Shown here in pieces: positions 1 to 11,890 of a stretch of 64,000 nt of DNA. Position 1 is the first letter of the stretch, and the number at the start of each line of letters is the position of its first letter. The notes beneath the pieces were generated by a model. It searched no databases. It worked only from the letters and a program-made list of their open reading frames with translations, and was not told where the DNA came from. A program made the position numbers and the translations under genes. Origin of the DNA: Spinellus fusiger. Taxonomy: Eukaryota; Mucoromycota; Mucoromycetes; Mucorales; Phycomycetaceae. Location: assembly GCA_025094145.1 (NCBI GenBank), contig JALLLS010000064.1, positions 62,001-126,000 on the forward strand, written 5' to 3'.

Positions 1-717
1 GAAATAGCCACCAAAAGGCACACATTCTAATAAAGGCTGTTGTACTCTTATTCTATCTCTAAAAGATCTATCCACTGCATTCAAATACACTACGACTTAT
101 CATAGATGCTTTATTCAATACCATTGATCTGTAGCTGTTTTATTTATTTATTTACAAACTCTTAAATGTTAACCTCTCGTTTCTTTAATAAATAGGGTCT
201 GAGGTAACAGTATCTTGTACACCACTTAATATGTCTCTTCTCAGTGTGTCATGGTTGTGCCGTATAAAATCTAAGCGACCTTACTCAATGTTAGCATACA
301 TGTCTACTCCATACTGACAAAAGTGCTTTCAAAATAAATACAAGTGATTTATTTTTCTGTAGATCAATCTGAAACAGTAGTGTTTTAATGTGCTTATCAT
401 GACATTATTGTCATTGACTGAGCATATATTTATATTTTAACCTAACTGTCCTGTAGGAAGAAAGAAGTACTTATCTCATAGGATTGTATGACTGATTCAT
501 CTCACTCATTCTTTACAGTAAGCTACCATTTCTTGGTCATATCACAATGTCTCTACTTTCTGTCTGGTTTTTATTATTATTTAGACAGCTGTAATGGCTT
601 TTCTGTAAATGACCCTATTCACAACAGCCTGTATATCAATTTTGAAGAGGGTTCGCTCAAATAATACTATTGGGTATATAAATTGGATCAACATACTTGT
701 TCAAGAAAGTGTTAATA
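1..717 (-). mobile_element. Helitron-like (Pif1-type) helicase remnant, decayed
   Basis: The first ~150 bases, read on the minus strand, give a frameshifted version of the peptide seen in the better copy near 42.2-42.6 kb (MVLNKASMISRSVF, then VPFGG). That resembles the DEAP-box/PFGGK region of Helitron-encoded Pif1 helicases. The rest of the segment is colinear with 42.6-43.15 kb and stops exactly where the Tc1 copy at 718 begins. Stops and frameshifts interrupt every frame, so this is non-functional. The element continues beyond the window's left edge. Helitron assignment is inferred from the helicase motif only; no hairpin terminus was identified. Confidence 0.5.
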
Positions 718-1734
718 TAGCCACATTCAACTGAATTGAATACTTTTGAAAATATATATCAGGACGAAATAGATAGGATATGTTCAACATTAGATAAAAC
801 ACTCCATATTTGATATAGAAGCTTCAAACTTAAGCATATTAAGGCTCAACATATTTAATTATAGAAAATAATATAATAATAATACAACTAATGTTTTGTA
901 TGGCCTCCTTTGGCATCAATTACAGCCTGGCATCTATCTGTCATACTCAGAACTAATCGTTGTGCAAGTTCAACACCAACCCTCTCCCACTCCTCTGCAA
1001 GTAGAGCCTTCAAACTTTCAATATTGGTAATAGATACCCTTCTTTCCTCAATTTGTCTTTCCAAGGCCCACCAGACGTGTTCAATTGGGTTCAAGTCAAA
1101 ACCATATGTGGGCCAGTACTCAAAGCCCCTAATTTGATGTGTCTCATTCTACCATTTGGCATAGGCCCCAATATGACAGCTATCACATTTGCCCAACGAA
1201 GCCGTTTCTCTTTGTGTTTTTCAGTTAAGGCTGGCTTGTGATCTGGAGAAAAAGATCCGAACACTGACTGTTTGCAGTAGCCGATGATGGTGTTTCTACA
1301 TACATCAACCTAAATCTTCAACATTTCCAATTTCAGTTGATTATATAAGACAAATGGGTCCTTTCTAATGACCTTTTCCAGGTGTCTGAGGTCCTTCTTA
1401 TTCACTTTCTTATGTTTTCCATGACTCTTTAAACGCAATGGTGACCCATGTTCTTTGATTTTTCTGATAATATTTTGAACTGTGGGCTTTATCATCTCAA
1501 CTACGTTTGCGATGACAGTCAATTTTAATCCAGCCTTCAACAGGTAATAAATGCCCCATAGCTTTTTATCTTCTGCTTTATCATATTCTCCACGAGTGTG
1601 AGTTTCTGGAAATATATCTGACCTATTGTGTTGGTTTAACACTATTTAGAGAGAATAAGAGTTTTATGCAAGAATAAGAGTATTTCTTTTATATTAAAAT
1701 GTAGGCAAGTATTAAATTCAATTGGGTGTGACTG
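718..1734 (-). mobile_element. Tc1/mariner family A copy, internally deleted (1017 bp)
   Basis: TA dinucleotides flank terminal inverted repeats of the type TAGCCACA...TGTGACTG. Two minus-strand pieces of transposase remain: an N-terminal helix-turn-helix region at 1310-1642 (110 residues, ending LEMLKI) and the C-terminal part at 888-1094 with NPIEHVWWALE, which holds the third acidic residue of a DDE transposase. The region that should carry the first two catalytic aspartates is missing; it is present in the 1323-bp copy at 43154. This copy cannot encode an active transposase. From about base 755 onward it is almost identical to the copy at 25113. Confidence 0.85.
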
Positions 1735-2436
1735 TATAAGCCCAGAACTTGATAGTGAGAATTATAAGTTTCTAATAGTGATCTCGTTTTTAAGTTTGTC
1801 TATTCTTTGACTTTAATATATGGTATACAATAGTTCTCAAGTACTGATCCTCTCTGTTATATTATAAATATAATATAATAGAGTATATAAGATATATTGC
1901 ATACATTGAATACATTGACTATATTAGTATGAAAACTCCTCTTTCTTTCTATTTTGCTACTGAGTTTGTCATTTTTTTATCTCCCTAACAATAGCCAGTT
2001 TCTCATCTTTACTGTTTTGTTGATACACACACTACAGAAGTTTATCTCTGCTGATTGTCTTTTCCTTTACAAGTAAAAAAGATAGGCCTCATTCCCTCTC
2101 TCTCTCCCTCTCTTTATTAGTTACATAGTAATAGCCAATCAATGACAGTTATCTATCCCTAGAGTGTATATTCATATTCATATCCATTGATCTCTCAAAG
2201 ATTTATAGATAGTATTAACAGAACTAAGTCAACTTACAATTTTACGCATATTTCTGTACAACACATAACATTCATTAGTTTTTCATGTAAATGTCTCTAT
2301 TTTCTTTTGTTTGTTTGTTTGTTTACTATAGAAATATATATATAAATAAATAAGAGATGAGCCAGCAAACCCACCCTTCTCCACAGAAAGAAAGAGTCGC
2401 ACTCTCTTGTCCAGTTCAGAGTAAGTCTATCAGGGA
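1735..2436. other. Intergenic, no gene seen
   Basis: AT-rich sequence between the Tc1 copy and the SERF gene. It contains short runs (a TTTG repeat near 2308-2325, TA runs near 2335) and no open frame resembling a protein. The proximal part is presumably the 3' untranslated region of the SERF gene. Confidence 0.5.
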
Positions 2437-2752
2437 TTATGATTTCTTCACTTCTCCTTCTTTCTTAGCAAGGGCAGCCTCTTGTTTTGCACGCATAATA
2501 GCAGCATCACTATAGAGGAGGATCAGTGGCTTTATTTCTTCTGTACATCAGCAAGCCATGGATTTACCTTTCTTTCTTTTGGTTAATCGACTGACCGTTC
2601 AATGTAGTTTTTCCTTTCTTGGCATCGGCCTGCTTCTTCTGATTCTTTAAACGAGCCTGTTCTCTTTGATTTCCACCTAAAAGTACCCCTCCTTATCAGC
2701 ACAGAAAAACAGAAGAAAGGAAAAAGAAAAAAAAAAGAAGCCTACGGGTCAT
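2437..2752 (-). CDS. SERF/4F5 family small protein
   Basis: Three exons on the minus strand (2746-2752, 2568-2676, 2437-2509), GT-AG introns, giving 62 residues. The joined protein starts MTRGNQREQARLKNQKK, continues with a basic low-complexity stretch (ADAKKGKTT) and ends with DAAIMRAKQEAALAKKEG, the full signature of the 4F5/SERF family. SERF proteins are short, highly charged, largely disordered factors; metazoan members modify amyloid aggregation and bind RNA, but the role in fungi is not settled. Exon 1 is only 7 nt (ATGACCC), which is why an open-frame scan misses the gene; the Arg codon is split by intron 1. It is transcribed divergently from the desumoylating peptidase gene about 430 bp away. 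Confidence 0.88.
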
Positions 2753-3184
2753 GATGAAAAAAAGAAACACGTTGGAAGGACCCACAGGAATTATTTTTCT
2801 CTCCTTTTTATTCACTGTCGGACTCTAAAGAAGATTCCCCGCTGATGAAAAGAAGCCAAGAGAAAAAGAGAGAAAGAGAAAAGGGGATAGAAAACAAAGT
2901 GCCAAAACAAAACAGAAAAGAAATCCCCATGCAGTCCTTTAAAAATCACCGATTGGCCAGAAAGAGAGGTGGTCATAGCAACCCTATCCCCATGCCTACA
3001 TTACTACTGATTTATAAAAAAGAAAAAAGAAAAAAGAAAAAAGGTCTCTTATGAAACTGTCTGTCTGTTTTTTTTTCCTGTTATTTTGACGGACATGCAG
3101 GGTGGCTCTTTGTCAATGACCCAATAGGGCCATAAGGTATAAAATGACCTGTAGAGCCAATCTCCGCTCTCTCTTCTTTTCCTT

Positions 3185-4546
3185 ATGCTTGGGTCTGTGC
3201 GGACTCTGTTCAGTCGAAGCAGCAAGTCATCCCCAGATGAGAAACAGAAAGGTAGAAAAGAAGCAGTCATGACGCCCTACAGGAGTAGATGGCAGTGCTG
3301 TGTTTTGCTGTATTACTGTGTTTTAATGGTCATTCTACTCTTTTGCAGTGATTATCAATGTCTATGACATGGTAGGTAACTCTTCACTACACTCGTCTAA
3401 CTCGCTTGCCTTATCAGCTACAGCCCAGTTTTCTCACCAGCCTCAGTCATATCCTGGGCGTGGGTAAGAATGCGTTACTAAACACCTATTCCAACACACC
3501 AACAAAGCCAACCCATAAACACACAACAGAAGAAGCTAAAACAAAAAGCGTCAAGGCATTTATCATTCGGGAGTTGAAATACATGGTCATGAATATTGCT
3601 TTGGTGGTCATGACTACCAGAATATAACAGGTGTATTTGCAGTAGAAGCCAAAGTGGGACCCCCAGGACTCCTCTACAAGTAAAAAAAAAACACTTTTAT
3701 ATTTATTTGTTTATATATATATAAAAAAAAGCGGCTGATGAATAAATATCTGTGGATTAGAACATCAATTCATGTGGGCTATACGACTCTATCAGAAGAA
3801 GCCGTTGAACAGACACTGAAAGAACTGTCGAAGGATTTTGTAGGCCCATCGTACAATCTATTGACAAGGTACTCTATAGTATAATCATCATAGCATAATC
3901 ATCATAGTATCATCAACATGGTATAATTAACAAGACCAAAAGAAGAGATTGGACTGATATGAGTGGCGTAGAAACTGCAACCACTTTACAGATGCTCTTA
4001 TCAGACGCTTGGTGAATACATCTGCACCAAGATGGATCAACCGGGCTGCCAAATTGGGTGCAATGATACCATGCATGATTCCTACTGAGTGGGTTGGGCC
4101 TCCTGAGTTAAAACCAGGTAAGAATAGATATCAAAAAGAGATATATTCTCTGTAAAGAGGACTGTAAAGAGGACTGCAAGGGAATGTGTGCTTATACACT
4201 AAGAAATACATTGTCAGTCAGTGCTGAGCCTGTAACGAACAATCGATCTCCTTCTACAACTCTTTCCTACACATCTATCACCCTTGTCCACTCCACCAGT
4301 GCACGGGATTTCTATCCTTCTCTAGCACAGTGTTCTATGGAGACCATTGTGCCCTGTTCAATGTTCTCATTATCTGATCTCTCTCCGTCCAAAACACACC
4401 GCCACTCTATTCCTCCACCCTCTCCAAGGATCCAAGGAATCCATGACAGCAGTGCAGTAGCAACGACTTCTCTATGGAAAGACACACCTCCCTCTCCATC
4501 AAAAGAGTCCAGGACACGCATACCATGTTCATCCCCGCCTTATTGA
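3185..4546 (+). CDS. PPPDE-family desumoylating isopeptidase (DeSI-like)
   Basis: Seven exons (3185-3251, 3349-3371, 3418-3463, 3556-3679, 3761-3868, 3972-4117, 4218-4546) give 280 residues. After a basic 22-residue leader the PPPDE papain-like fold begins with VIINVYDML. The catalytic His lies in GVGIYHSGVEIHG, followed by EYCFGGHDY and FAVEAKVGP, and the catalytic Cys is in LLTRNCNHFTDALIRRLV. DeSI enzymes remove SUMO or ubiquitin-like modifiers from substrates. All phases agree and each junction restores family residues. The last exon is a Ser/Thr/Pro-rich tail of about 110 residues without a domain I recognise; its acceptor (after 4217) is the least certain splice site. Confidence 0.87.
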
Positions 4547-4632
4547 TAAGATTCTATTGATGACATGAGAGTAGTTTTTTTTATATCATTAGAGATGTAT
4601 AGAGTGTAGTAAGGAGAAAAATGACGTTTCTA

Positions 4633-5708
4633 TTAAAGAGAAGCACTCTTTGGGCTGAGAGAGCCAAAGACTGCATAGATCTTTTCATAGACTGTAAACA
4701 CAATACCACCTGAAAACTATATATACATTTATAAAGAAGAAGGGTCCATCAGATGAGATGGTAGTGTAGTGCACAAGAGTGTGCCTTGGATCCACTTACA
4801 ATGAGACGTGTGAGGCGTGGTGTCGTGCCCTTCCATAAAGACAAAACTCCATTCTGCTGAACTACCTTGACAAGACACTCTACAGAATGCTTGTACATGT
4901 GCGCATCCAGCCCTTGCATTTTTGTCTTGACTACATCCAATGGCATGGTAGTATACACCGTGACAATGCCCGCCATTGCCCCCGCCACAAAGGTAGAAGC
5001 AGAAGGAAGAGGCTGTCCAGGAGACGCATGCCATGTCTCCAACCACCCCCGAAAGGTAGAGTAGCAACTGAACCGCACTGCACTGTTGGCACCCTGTCGT
5101 GCCATCACAGGCCCAACCCCTCTGTAGATCCCCAACCAACCTTCTTCCTTCACAATGAGCCGAGTGCCATGAACAAGTCCATTGTATTTGGGGGTTATAC
5201 TGTTTCTGTCATGGATCAGCTTGGTCCTATAACACAGCAGGTGTTGTTATCATTCGAGTGATCCCATATCAAAGAAAGAGTCCACTCACTTGATGGTCTC
5301 TGAGGGAGTCACTACAAGAGCAGCTTCTGTCATTCCTGCTCCAAGACCTGCCAACATACTGCGTACTCCTGTAAGATGGCCTTGATCGTCCTTGAGGTGG
5401 TGGGCAATAGAGTCATAGGCCAAGAACCGCACACCTGCTTTGGCAGCATTGCCAATCACTAAGGCAGATGCACCCGTGTAGATGGCCCCCAAGCCCTTGG
5501 ACTGGTAGGTCTTGACGAGGCAATCCACAGGTCCTTGGAAGCGTGTTTCTCCAGGACGCAGCGAGACACCTGCCTGGAGTTGGAGGCGGGTTTTGACGTA
5601 TTCTGTGGGGTAGGTAATAAACCCTTCAACACCGCCTGCTACTGTGCCTGCGACAAGAGAGGCCAGAGGATTCTTTTGATTCTTAGTGGTGCTTGTCATT
5701 GAATGCAC
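4633..5708 (-). CDS. CTP1: Mitochondrial carrier, citrate/tricarboxylate transporter type
   Basis: Three exons on the minus strand (5290-5708, 4796-5226, 4633-4709), about 308 residues, normal for the SLC25 family. Three carrier repeats are visible: repeat 1 LVAGTVAGGVEGFITYPTEYVKTRLQ, summarised by PTEYVKTRLQ; repeat 2 with VTPSETIKTKLI; repeat 3 with TMPLDVVKTKMQ. The PTEYVKT and SETIKTK sequences, plus the C-terminal VFTVYEKIYA, match the tricarboxylate carrier subgroup, which exchanges citrate for malate across the inner mitochondrial membrane and exports acetyl units for lipid synthesis. The junction between exons 2 and 3 needs a weak GTGGAT donor (after LIV) to restore SGIVFTVYEK; the neighbouring GTAAGT would shift the frame. 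Start could be Met1 or Met4. Confidence 0.85.
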
Positions 5709-5765
5709 TCAAATGGTAACTATAGCAACAAAGAATCAAAGAGACAGAGCAAATCAAAATAAACT

Positions 5766-5797
<32 letters not shown>

Positions 5798-6287
5798 AAA
5801 AAAAAGATGAAAAAGAACCAATAAGTCAAAGGTTTCTGTTGGAGATCCCATCTTTCTTTCATCTGTGCCTATTTCCTTTTATAGGTCTATTATGTTTTTG
5901 GAATGCCGATTATGAACACCGGCCTCCTGATCTGTACAGAAAGACAAGTGTGGACAGGTTGCTAGGAGACAGGAACAAGGACCGAGACATCCATGGTTTG
6001 GCCAATAGGAAAAGACAACTGTTTCATTGGGATGATCCCTTGGTTACCAAGGGGTGATTATTTTTTTATATATAAAAAAAAAAAGAGTAGACCTCGCATT
6101 GGAGACTATGATTTACTCAACAACAAGACTCTTTTTGTTACAAGACAAAGACTATTTTTTGATAGTAAAATTAAAGAGAAAAAAAAAGATGAAAAGAATA
6201 CAAGCTGTGTCTATGTCTATGTCTATGCCTTTGTCTATCTGTGGTGGTCTGTGATGGTGCCTTGGATCTCACCTTCACTTTATACTT
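5709..6287. other. Intergenic with GAAA microsatellite
   Basis: Contains an AAAG/GAAA tract at about 5766-5798 and A-rich stretches near 6066-6080 and 6175-6190. It should hold the promoter of the citrate carrier gene (5' end at 5708, minus) and the 3' end of the tail-anchored protein gene. No protein-like frame was seen. Confidence 0.5.
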
Positions 6288-7786
6288 TTACAGAGTGCTA
6301 TAGACAATCACCACTACCAAAAGAACAGCCACTGTCATCATCTCTAAACACATTGGAATGCATGGGTGGGTCCGTTGGAATAGAACAGACTAGAACAGAC
6401 TAGAATGGAATGGAATAGAGATCACTTTACCTGTTGGGAATAACCAGTGCTTCACCCATGCCCATGCAATATCCCTGCGCTGAGCAATTCTGACTTTTGA
6501 CTGTAAATGCTCCAATTGCTGTGTAGCATCGGTGTCTCTATTGTAATCCTCAATCAATGCCATGAAGGCCTTGTACTTGGACCTTGCCAATGTCAGTGCC
6601 TTTCCATGTCGATTCACTTCACCCAGCCCATGCTCCATGGATCCTTCTCTAATTCCTCTGCTCTTTGTGACTGAATTCTCCATCCACTAAACAAATGCAT
6701 CCAACACAAAAGAGATATATAAATATATATAAATATATAGATATATAAAAAAAGAAAAGAAAAAAGATCCTTTACTTGAATGTCGTTTTCCAATTGCTGT
6801 AGTTTCTCCATATAACACACCACCTCCTTTTCATTCAGCTTGATCTTTTGCTCTTCCATCTGTATTAGATACAGCAACTCCTCCATGGTGTCCTTTAATG
6901 AAGCCACCAAGACATCCCTTGTTCTTTACTAGAGTATAAGAGAGAGGAAAGAAAAGAAGGATCCACAGAAACACTCTACTTACATGGGTTCATTGTCCGT
7001 CAGTCCTTGTATACTGGCTGTCCGTTTCAATGGACTCAGCCCCTGCTGCCACTCACTCAACCCAGATGAGTCTGTGATGTGTTGTCGGTAAAGAAGATGA
7101 CTGTTGTTGCTGTTGTTGACTGTGGAAGGAGAGTACCCGAGATCCGTCTTGGCAGTGATAAGAAAGGGGTTGCTTCTGTCATTGTCACTGAGTTTCTCAA
7201 TGACTATGCTCTGGTCTATGGTCCCATTGGACTTTTTTAGCCTAGCAAGAAAGTGTCGTCGTCGTCGTGGGAGGGGTTCTGTAGCTGTTGTTGTTGTTGT
7301 TGTTGTATTAGCAGCAGCAGCAGCAGCAGTGGAGAGTGGAAGAGAAGGAGAAGGAAGAGGAGAAGAAAGAAGAGGAGAAGGACACGATCCACTCATGTGT
7401 TCTCTATTACTGGTGTTATCGTTTTTCTCTTCCTCCTCCTCCTCCTCCTCCTCACTGGTCTGTGGTTCAGAAGGAAAGGTAGAGGAGGGTGCAGACGCTA
7501 ACTTCCAATAATCCTTGGCTATCTTGGAAGCACTGGACCGCTTGAGTCGACGGACATTACTGACAAACCTCGACATGCCTGCTTTGACAGGTTGTTTGGG
7601 GTGGGAAGACAGTGGAGCAGGTTCAGGGGGCCTACTGGAGTGGAGAGCAAGAGAATCAACGAGCTGAGGGTTATGTATGGGTGGGTAAGAAGAGAATGCA
7701 GACAAAGAGAGTTCTCTGTGGTTTCTGCTCTTCAAATAGCCACTAACTTGGTTCATTGTCTTGTCTTGCCGAGATGGAGTGGCCAT
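6288..7786 (-). CDS. Predicted tail-anchored coiled-coil protein, unknown function
   Basis: Four exons on the minus strand (6984-7786, 6776-6923, 6431-6686, 6288-6343), 420 residues. I do not recognise a named family. Residues 1-268 are low-complexity and probably disordered, with an acidic Glu run, an Ala/Thr run, a basic patch (PRRRRHFLARLKK) and several Ser-Pro sites. Exons 2 and 3 encode charged helices likely to form coiled coils (LKDTMEELLYLIQMEEQKI and SKYKAFMALIEDYNRDTDA). The last exon is essentially one hydrophobic helix, MMTVAVLLVVVIVYSTL at the very C-terminus, the layout of a tail-anchored membrane protein such as a SNARE or organelle adaptor. It is divergent from the Arc1-like gene. 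Exon phases agree; function is unknown. Confidence 0.65.
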
Positions 7787-8411
7787 GGGCAGAAAAAGAA
7801 GAGAAAAGAGAAAGTTATGCCTGTATAGAACAAGTCACACGGTCCTCAAGAGCGTCCTTCTATTTCTATGGGCTGTGGGTCGTAGGACTGAGCAAAGGTG
7901 AATATTCTGCATAAGCACGTGTGACCAATAGAAAGAATGTATATAGCACAGGCAAGAATAAAAATAAAAAAAAGTGGATCTGTTACTGTCAGAGTAGAGT
8001 AGAATAGAATAGAGTAGAATGTATATACATATTATACATATTATACATATTATACATCTACACAACATCTATACACATACTATATTGATAAACAAGAAGA
8101 AATCTATCCCTCTTGGATACTTCATTGGATCTATAGATAAAGAACTCTTTCTACATAGACCAGAGCCATAAAGAGCAGTCCAATGGAAGCCTACTTGTAT
8201 GGATCACTAGGAACAAAACACAGTCCTGTTTCTGTTGGGACTGTCTCTTCACTCTCCTTCTACTCTCTATCTCTCTTTTACAGAGAACACCCTAAAGAAA
8301 CCACTCCAGTGTCTTTGGCTGCTTAGAATAAGCCACGAACTACAAACTCAGCACAGGTGTAAATAAATAGACTTGTCCCTACCAGAAAAAAAAGTCCCTT
8401 CTCCACCTACC

Positions 8412-10322
8412 ATGTCTGCTACGCTGCGTGTTCCTGAGAAATCTGCCAAGGATATTGTCCTTGTGTACAAATACCTCAAGGCAAAAAGAGTGGTTAAGCT
8501 TGAGTCTGCTAAAGAACTCTCCCTTGAAGTAATAGAGCAGCGTCCATCACCCAAACAACCTTGGACTTACCCTTGTGTTGTGTAATTTTTAACGCGTAGA
8601 TATCGGGGGATAGCATTGATGGTTCCAATACCATTGCAAAATACCTTGCTGCCAACACACAAGCCGACCTTCTTGGACTCACCAAAGAAGAGAACATTGA
8701 GGTACTTTTGCTCATTACACCCTACACCACTTTACACACCACTCTATCCTATAACACACTCATTTTTATTAGGTAGAAGAGTGGCTCTCTTGGGTCACTG
8801 CTTTAAAAGCTCTTGAGAAGAAGCAGGTCATTGCTCAATTCAAGGTAATAAAAGAACAGGAAAGCAGTCCCACAAGACATCTCAACGTCTGGTCCAGAAA
8901 TTGGATACCCATTTAAGCACCCGTACATTCATCGCATTGAACCGTCTGTCTTTGCCTGATCTCTTAATCTTTGCCCATCTCCATGCATTCTCTGTAAGTG
9001 ACACTATGTACACACGTGTCTATATATATAAGAGAGGACAAGAAGGATCTGACTGTGGCAATAGAAAGACATCAAGGTCACCACTGTCCCCAATGTTCTG
9101 CGGTGGTTTGGTCTTATCCAGCATGTCGTTGTAAAGGAGCACGCCATTGAGGAGTTTCCTTGTGTGGAGATCCATTTGGATGCTGTCCCTGAGCCAGTCA
9201 TTGCTGCTCCTGCGGTAAATAGTGGCTATTGATAAAGAAAGAAAAAGAGAAAAGGACTATGGATTGTAACTTTCTCTATAGAAGAAAAAGACCGATGGCA
9301 AGTCAACCGACAGCCCATCAGAAACAACTGGCAAAAAAGACAAAAAGGAGAAGACTGACAAAAAGGAAAAGGCTGACACCAAGGAAAAGGCTGACACCAA
9401 GGAAAAAGTTGAACAGACCGAGAACAAGGAAAAGAAAGAGAAAAAGGAAAAGAAAGAGAAAAAGGAAAAGAAGCCCGGTAATTAGTGCCCTTTTTATTAT
9501 TTATTATTTTTTATCTTTTATATTTTATAGGAAGAACTTATTCTTGTCTTTTGTAGCTGCTGTTGTGGTGGAATCTGACCAGGCACCTGTCTCCCGTCTG
9601 GATATTCGTGTGGGTTATATTCACTCTTGTGAGAAGCATCCCAATGCAGACTCACTCTATGTGGAGCGTATTGATTTGGGAGATGGTGAGGGTATTCACC
9701 GTACAGTGGTTTCTGGTCTTGTGCGATGGGTGCCAGTGGAGGAGATGCAGGTAGGTTCTGTGTTATCCATGTCTACTTACAGCAGATAGAATCGATGGGT
9801 GGTGTGTCTGACCAACATGAAGCCTGTGACAATGCGTGGTATTAAGTCCGAGGGTGTTGTATTGTGTGCTTCTGCTGTGGATGGTAGCAAAGTAGAGATT
9901 CTTGCTCCTGCTGATACTACCAAAGTGAAGCCCGGAGACCGTGTCTATTTCGAGGGATTAGAAGGTATTCTATTCTATATTCTATATTCTATATTCTATA
10001 TTCTATATTCTATATTCTATATTTTATTATATATTCTATTATATATTCTATTCTATATTCTATTCCATGTTCTATTCTATATTCTATTCTATATTCTATT
10101 CTATGTTCTATTATAAACAGTGACTGACATGGCTATGGCTTAGGTGAACCCGAAAAGACCCTTCCTCCCAAGAAGAAGTACTGGGAAACAGTCCAGCCTG
10201 ACTTCAAGACACAGGATGACTTGTTTGCTTACTACAATGGCAAGCCTTTCTTGATCAAGACTGCTTCTGGTGAGACTGTACAATGCATTGCCCCTACCAT
10301 CAAAGGGGGTGACATCAAATAA
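8412..10322 (+). CDS. ARC1: Arc1/EMAPII-type tRNA-binding aminoacylation cofactor
   Basis: Nine exons (8412-8528, 8600-8701, 8773-8844, 8877-8993, 9065-9214, 9282-9477, 9557-9750, 9790-9964, 10144-10322), 433 residues. Residues 1 to about 200 resemble a GST-C-like helical domain ([32 protein letters not shown]). Residues 200-260 are a lysine-rich linker with ADTKEK and KEKKEK repeats. From [20 protein letters not shown] onward is the EMAPII-like OB fold ([32 protein letters not shown]), ending in the conserved [15 protein letters not shown]. In yeast Arc1p binds tRNA and anchors MetRS and GluRS in the cytosol; that role is inferred here. Intron 8 holds a TATTC repeat. All phases agree. Confidence 0.9.
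9968..10112 (+). repeat. Pentanucleotide-type (TATTC)n repeat inside intron
   Basis: Imperfect TATTC/TATTCTATAT units fill most of the last intron of the Arc1-like gene (9965-10143). The tract is polymorphism-prone but lies between splice sites that restore the conserved EGLE-GEPEK junction. Confidence 0.85.
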
Positions 10323-11890
10323 ATGTACACTCCATTGTTGTTCCTCCTTATCTGTGGGGTGTATTCATGCGTTCGGTGTTTAGAACGGACAATGAAAGGG
10401 TCACCATGGCAAGAGAGGGATCGAGAGTGATCTTGTTGCCATGGAGAGAAGGGATGTTTGTTGTGATTGGCAACAGAGGCATGGCGAGTGGTTGTTTTTG
10501 AATAACATTGGGGATGTGTGTGTGTGATTGGTTCAAATGGAATGAACTGTTGTTGCTGCTTTCTATGACTGTCCAATAAGACACTGGATGGTGAAGAATA
10601 GACTGAGAAAGTAGATGAGATGAGAATGAAGCAGCGCTGGTGTGGTTCTGTCTGGACTCCGAGTGAATGACGACAGAATGTACAAACACAAGCCGCTTTT
10701 CCAAGTGGTAGCCCCGTGTCGGAGTGAACATTCAACGTGTAGGTTGACCTAATAGAGGGAGAGAAGGAGAGAAGAGGTGTAGAATATGAGAGGATATTAG
10801 AACATGAGAGGATATTAGAATAGATTGGAATAGAAAGTAGATTGGACCATGAGAGTGAGAGTGAGAGTGAGAAGAGGTGTGTTGAGTGGTAGGGAAGAAT
10901 CTACAGTTATCCACACACACATACACAATTCTTCTATTTCTTGTCATGGAGTGGACCTACTTTAATACATTTATCGGTGCTTTGGTGCTTTGGTACCTTT
11001 GCTATCTGATTCATTTACTCTAGGAATATGACAGTGTGTATTCTGTAGTGTAGTTCTCTATAGTGCAATGTTCTGTAGTGCAATGTTCTATAGTGCAATG
11101 TTCTATAGTGCAATGTTCTATAGTGTGTATTCCACTGTGGAGTCTCTCAATAAGCACCACGTACAAATGTGACTGACTGACCTACAAATTGAACACCAAC
11201 CTTAATTTAGGACAAGGAGGAGGGCTGCTCGAGTTTTAATGCTGTTGCCTGCTTCATCTGTGTAAAACACTTTTTGCTCTTTTTTTATTTATATTTTTCC
11301 ATCGTCTCTTCACGTATAACAAGTCGTTGGCCAACAAGACTGCACTTTCACTCTTGTTCATCCCCATTGGCTTGTTCATCTCGTCTGTCGGTGTTTATTT
11401 TCTTCTTCTCTTCTCTTCTTCTAGTCATCTGATCAGCCACTCGCACTCTACCGTTGTTTCGACGTGTAGCCTTTGACTGTGTGTATTCTTTCTTTGTTTA
11501 TCACAGCCCACTTTGCTCCACTGGCAAAAAAAAAGGCGGGTGATTTGCTGTTTCTCTCTCTTTCATAAGGAAGAACCACACCCATACATACACCCATACA
11601 TACACATATCTCTTCTTCTCTTCTTCTTCTCTCCTTCTCTCTCTCCTTCTATAAACAGACACAGACACAGACACAGACATAGCCTCCTTTCCCTTATTTT
11701 CCCTTATTTTCCCCTTTCTTCTTGAATTCCTTTGAGCGCAGCAAAGGAGGGCTCTGTTTTTTTAATTTCCTTGGAAAGCCTATTTCTCGCACTGTTTTTT
11801 ATTTTTCACTGTTTTTATTTTCCACTTTTATTGACTGTCTATTTTCCCCACTTTTCTCTTTTTTTTCCATTTCTATTTTCAGTGGTGAAC
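10323..11890. other. Long intergenic region with short tandem repeats
   Basis: About 1.57 kb between the Arc1-like gene and the Pumilio start codon. It contains a run of ~15-bp GTTCTATAGTGCAAT units at about 11050-11120, GAGAGTGAGAGT repeats near 10855-10872, and a very pyrimidine-rich stretch 11270-11885 directly before the Pumilio ATG, which probably represents promoter and 5' untranslated sequence. Open frames on the minus strand (10232-10947) have no protein-family character. Confidence 0.5.

Noticed and set aside
3049..3270. Minus-strand ORF over the peptidase 5' end
   Set aside because: Shadow of the DeSI-like first exon and its promoter, with no family features.
4184..4546. Independent 120-residue gene
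   Set aside because: It is in phase as the last exon of the desumoylating peptidase and has no promoter or domain of its own.
10232..10947. Minus-strand ORFs downstream of the Arc1-like gene
   Set aside because: Composition is low-complexity, the frames overlap each other, no splice signals or family motifs appear, and they run into the 3' end of the Arc1-like gene.
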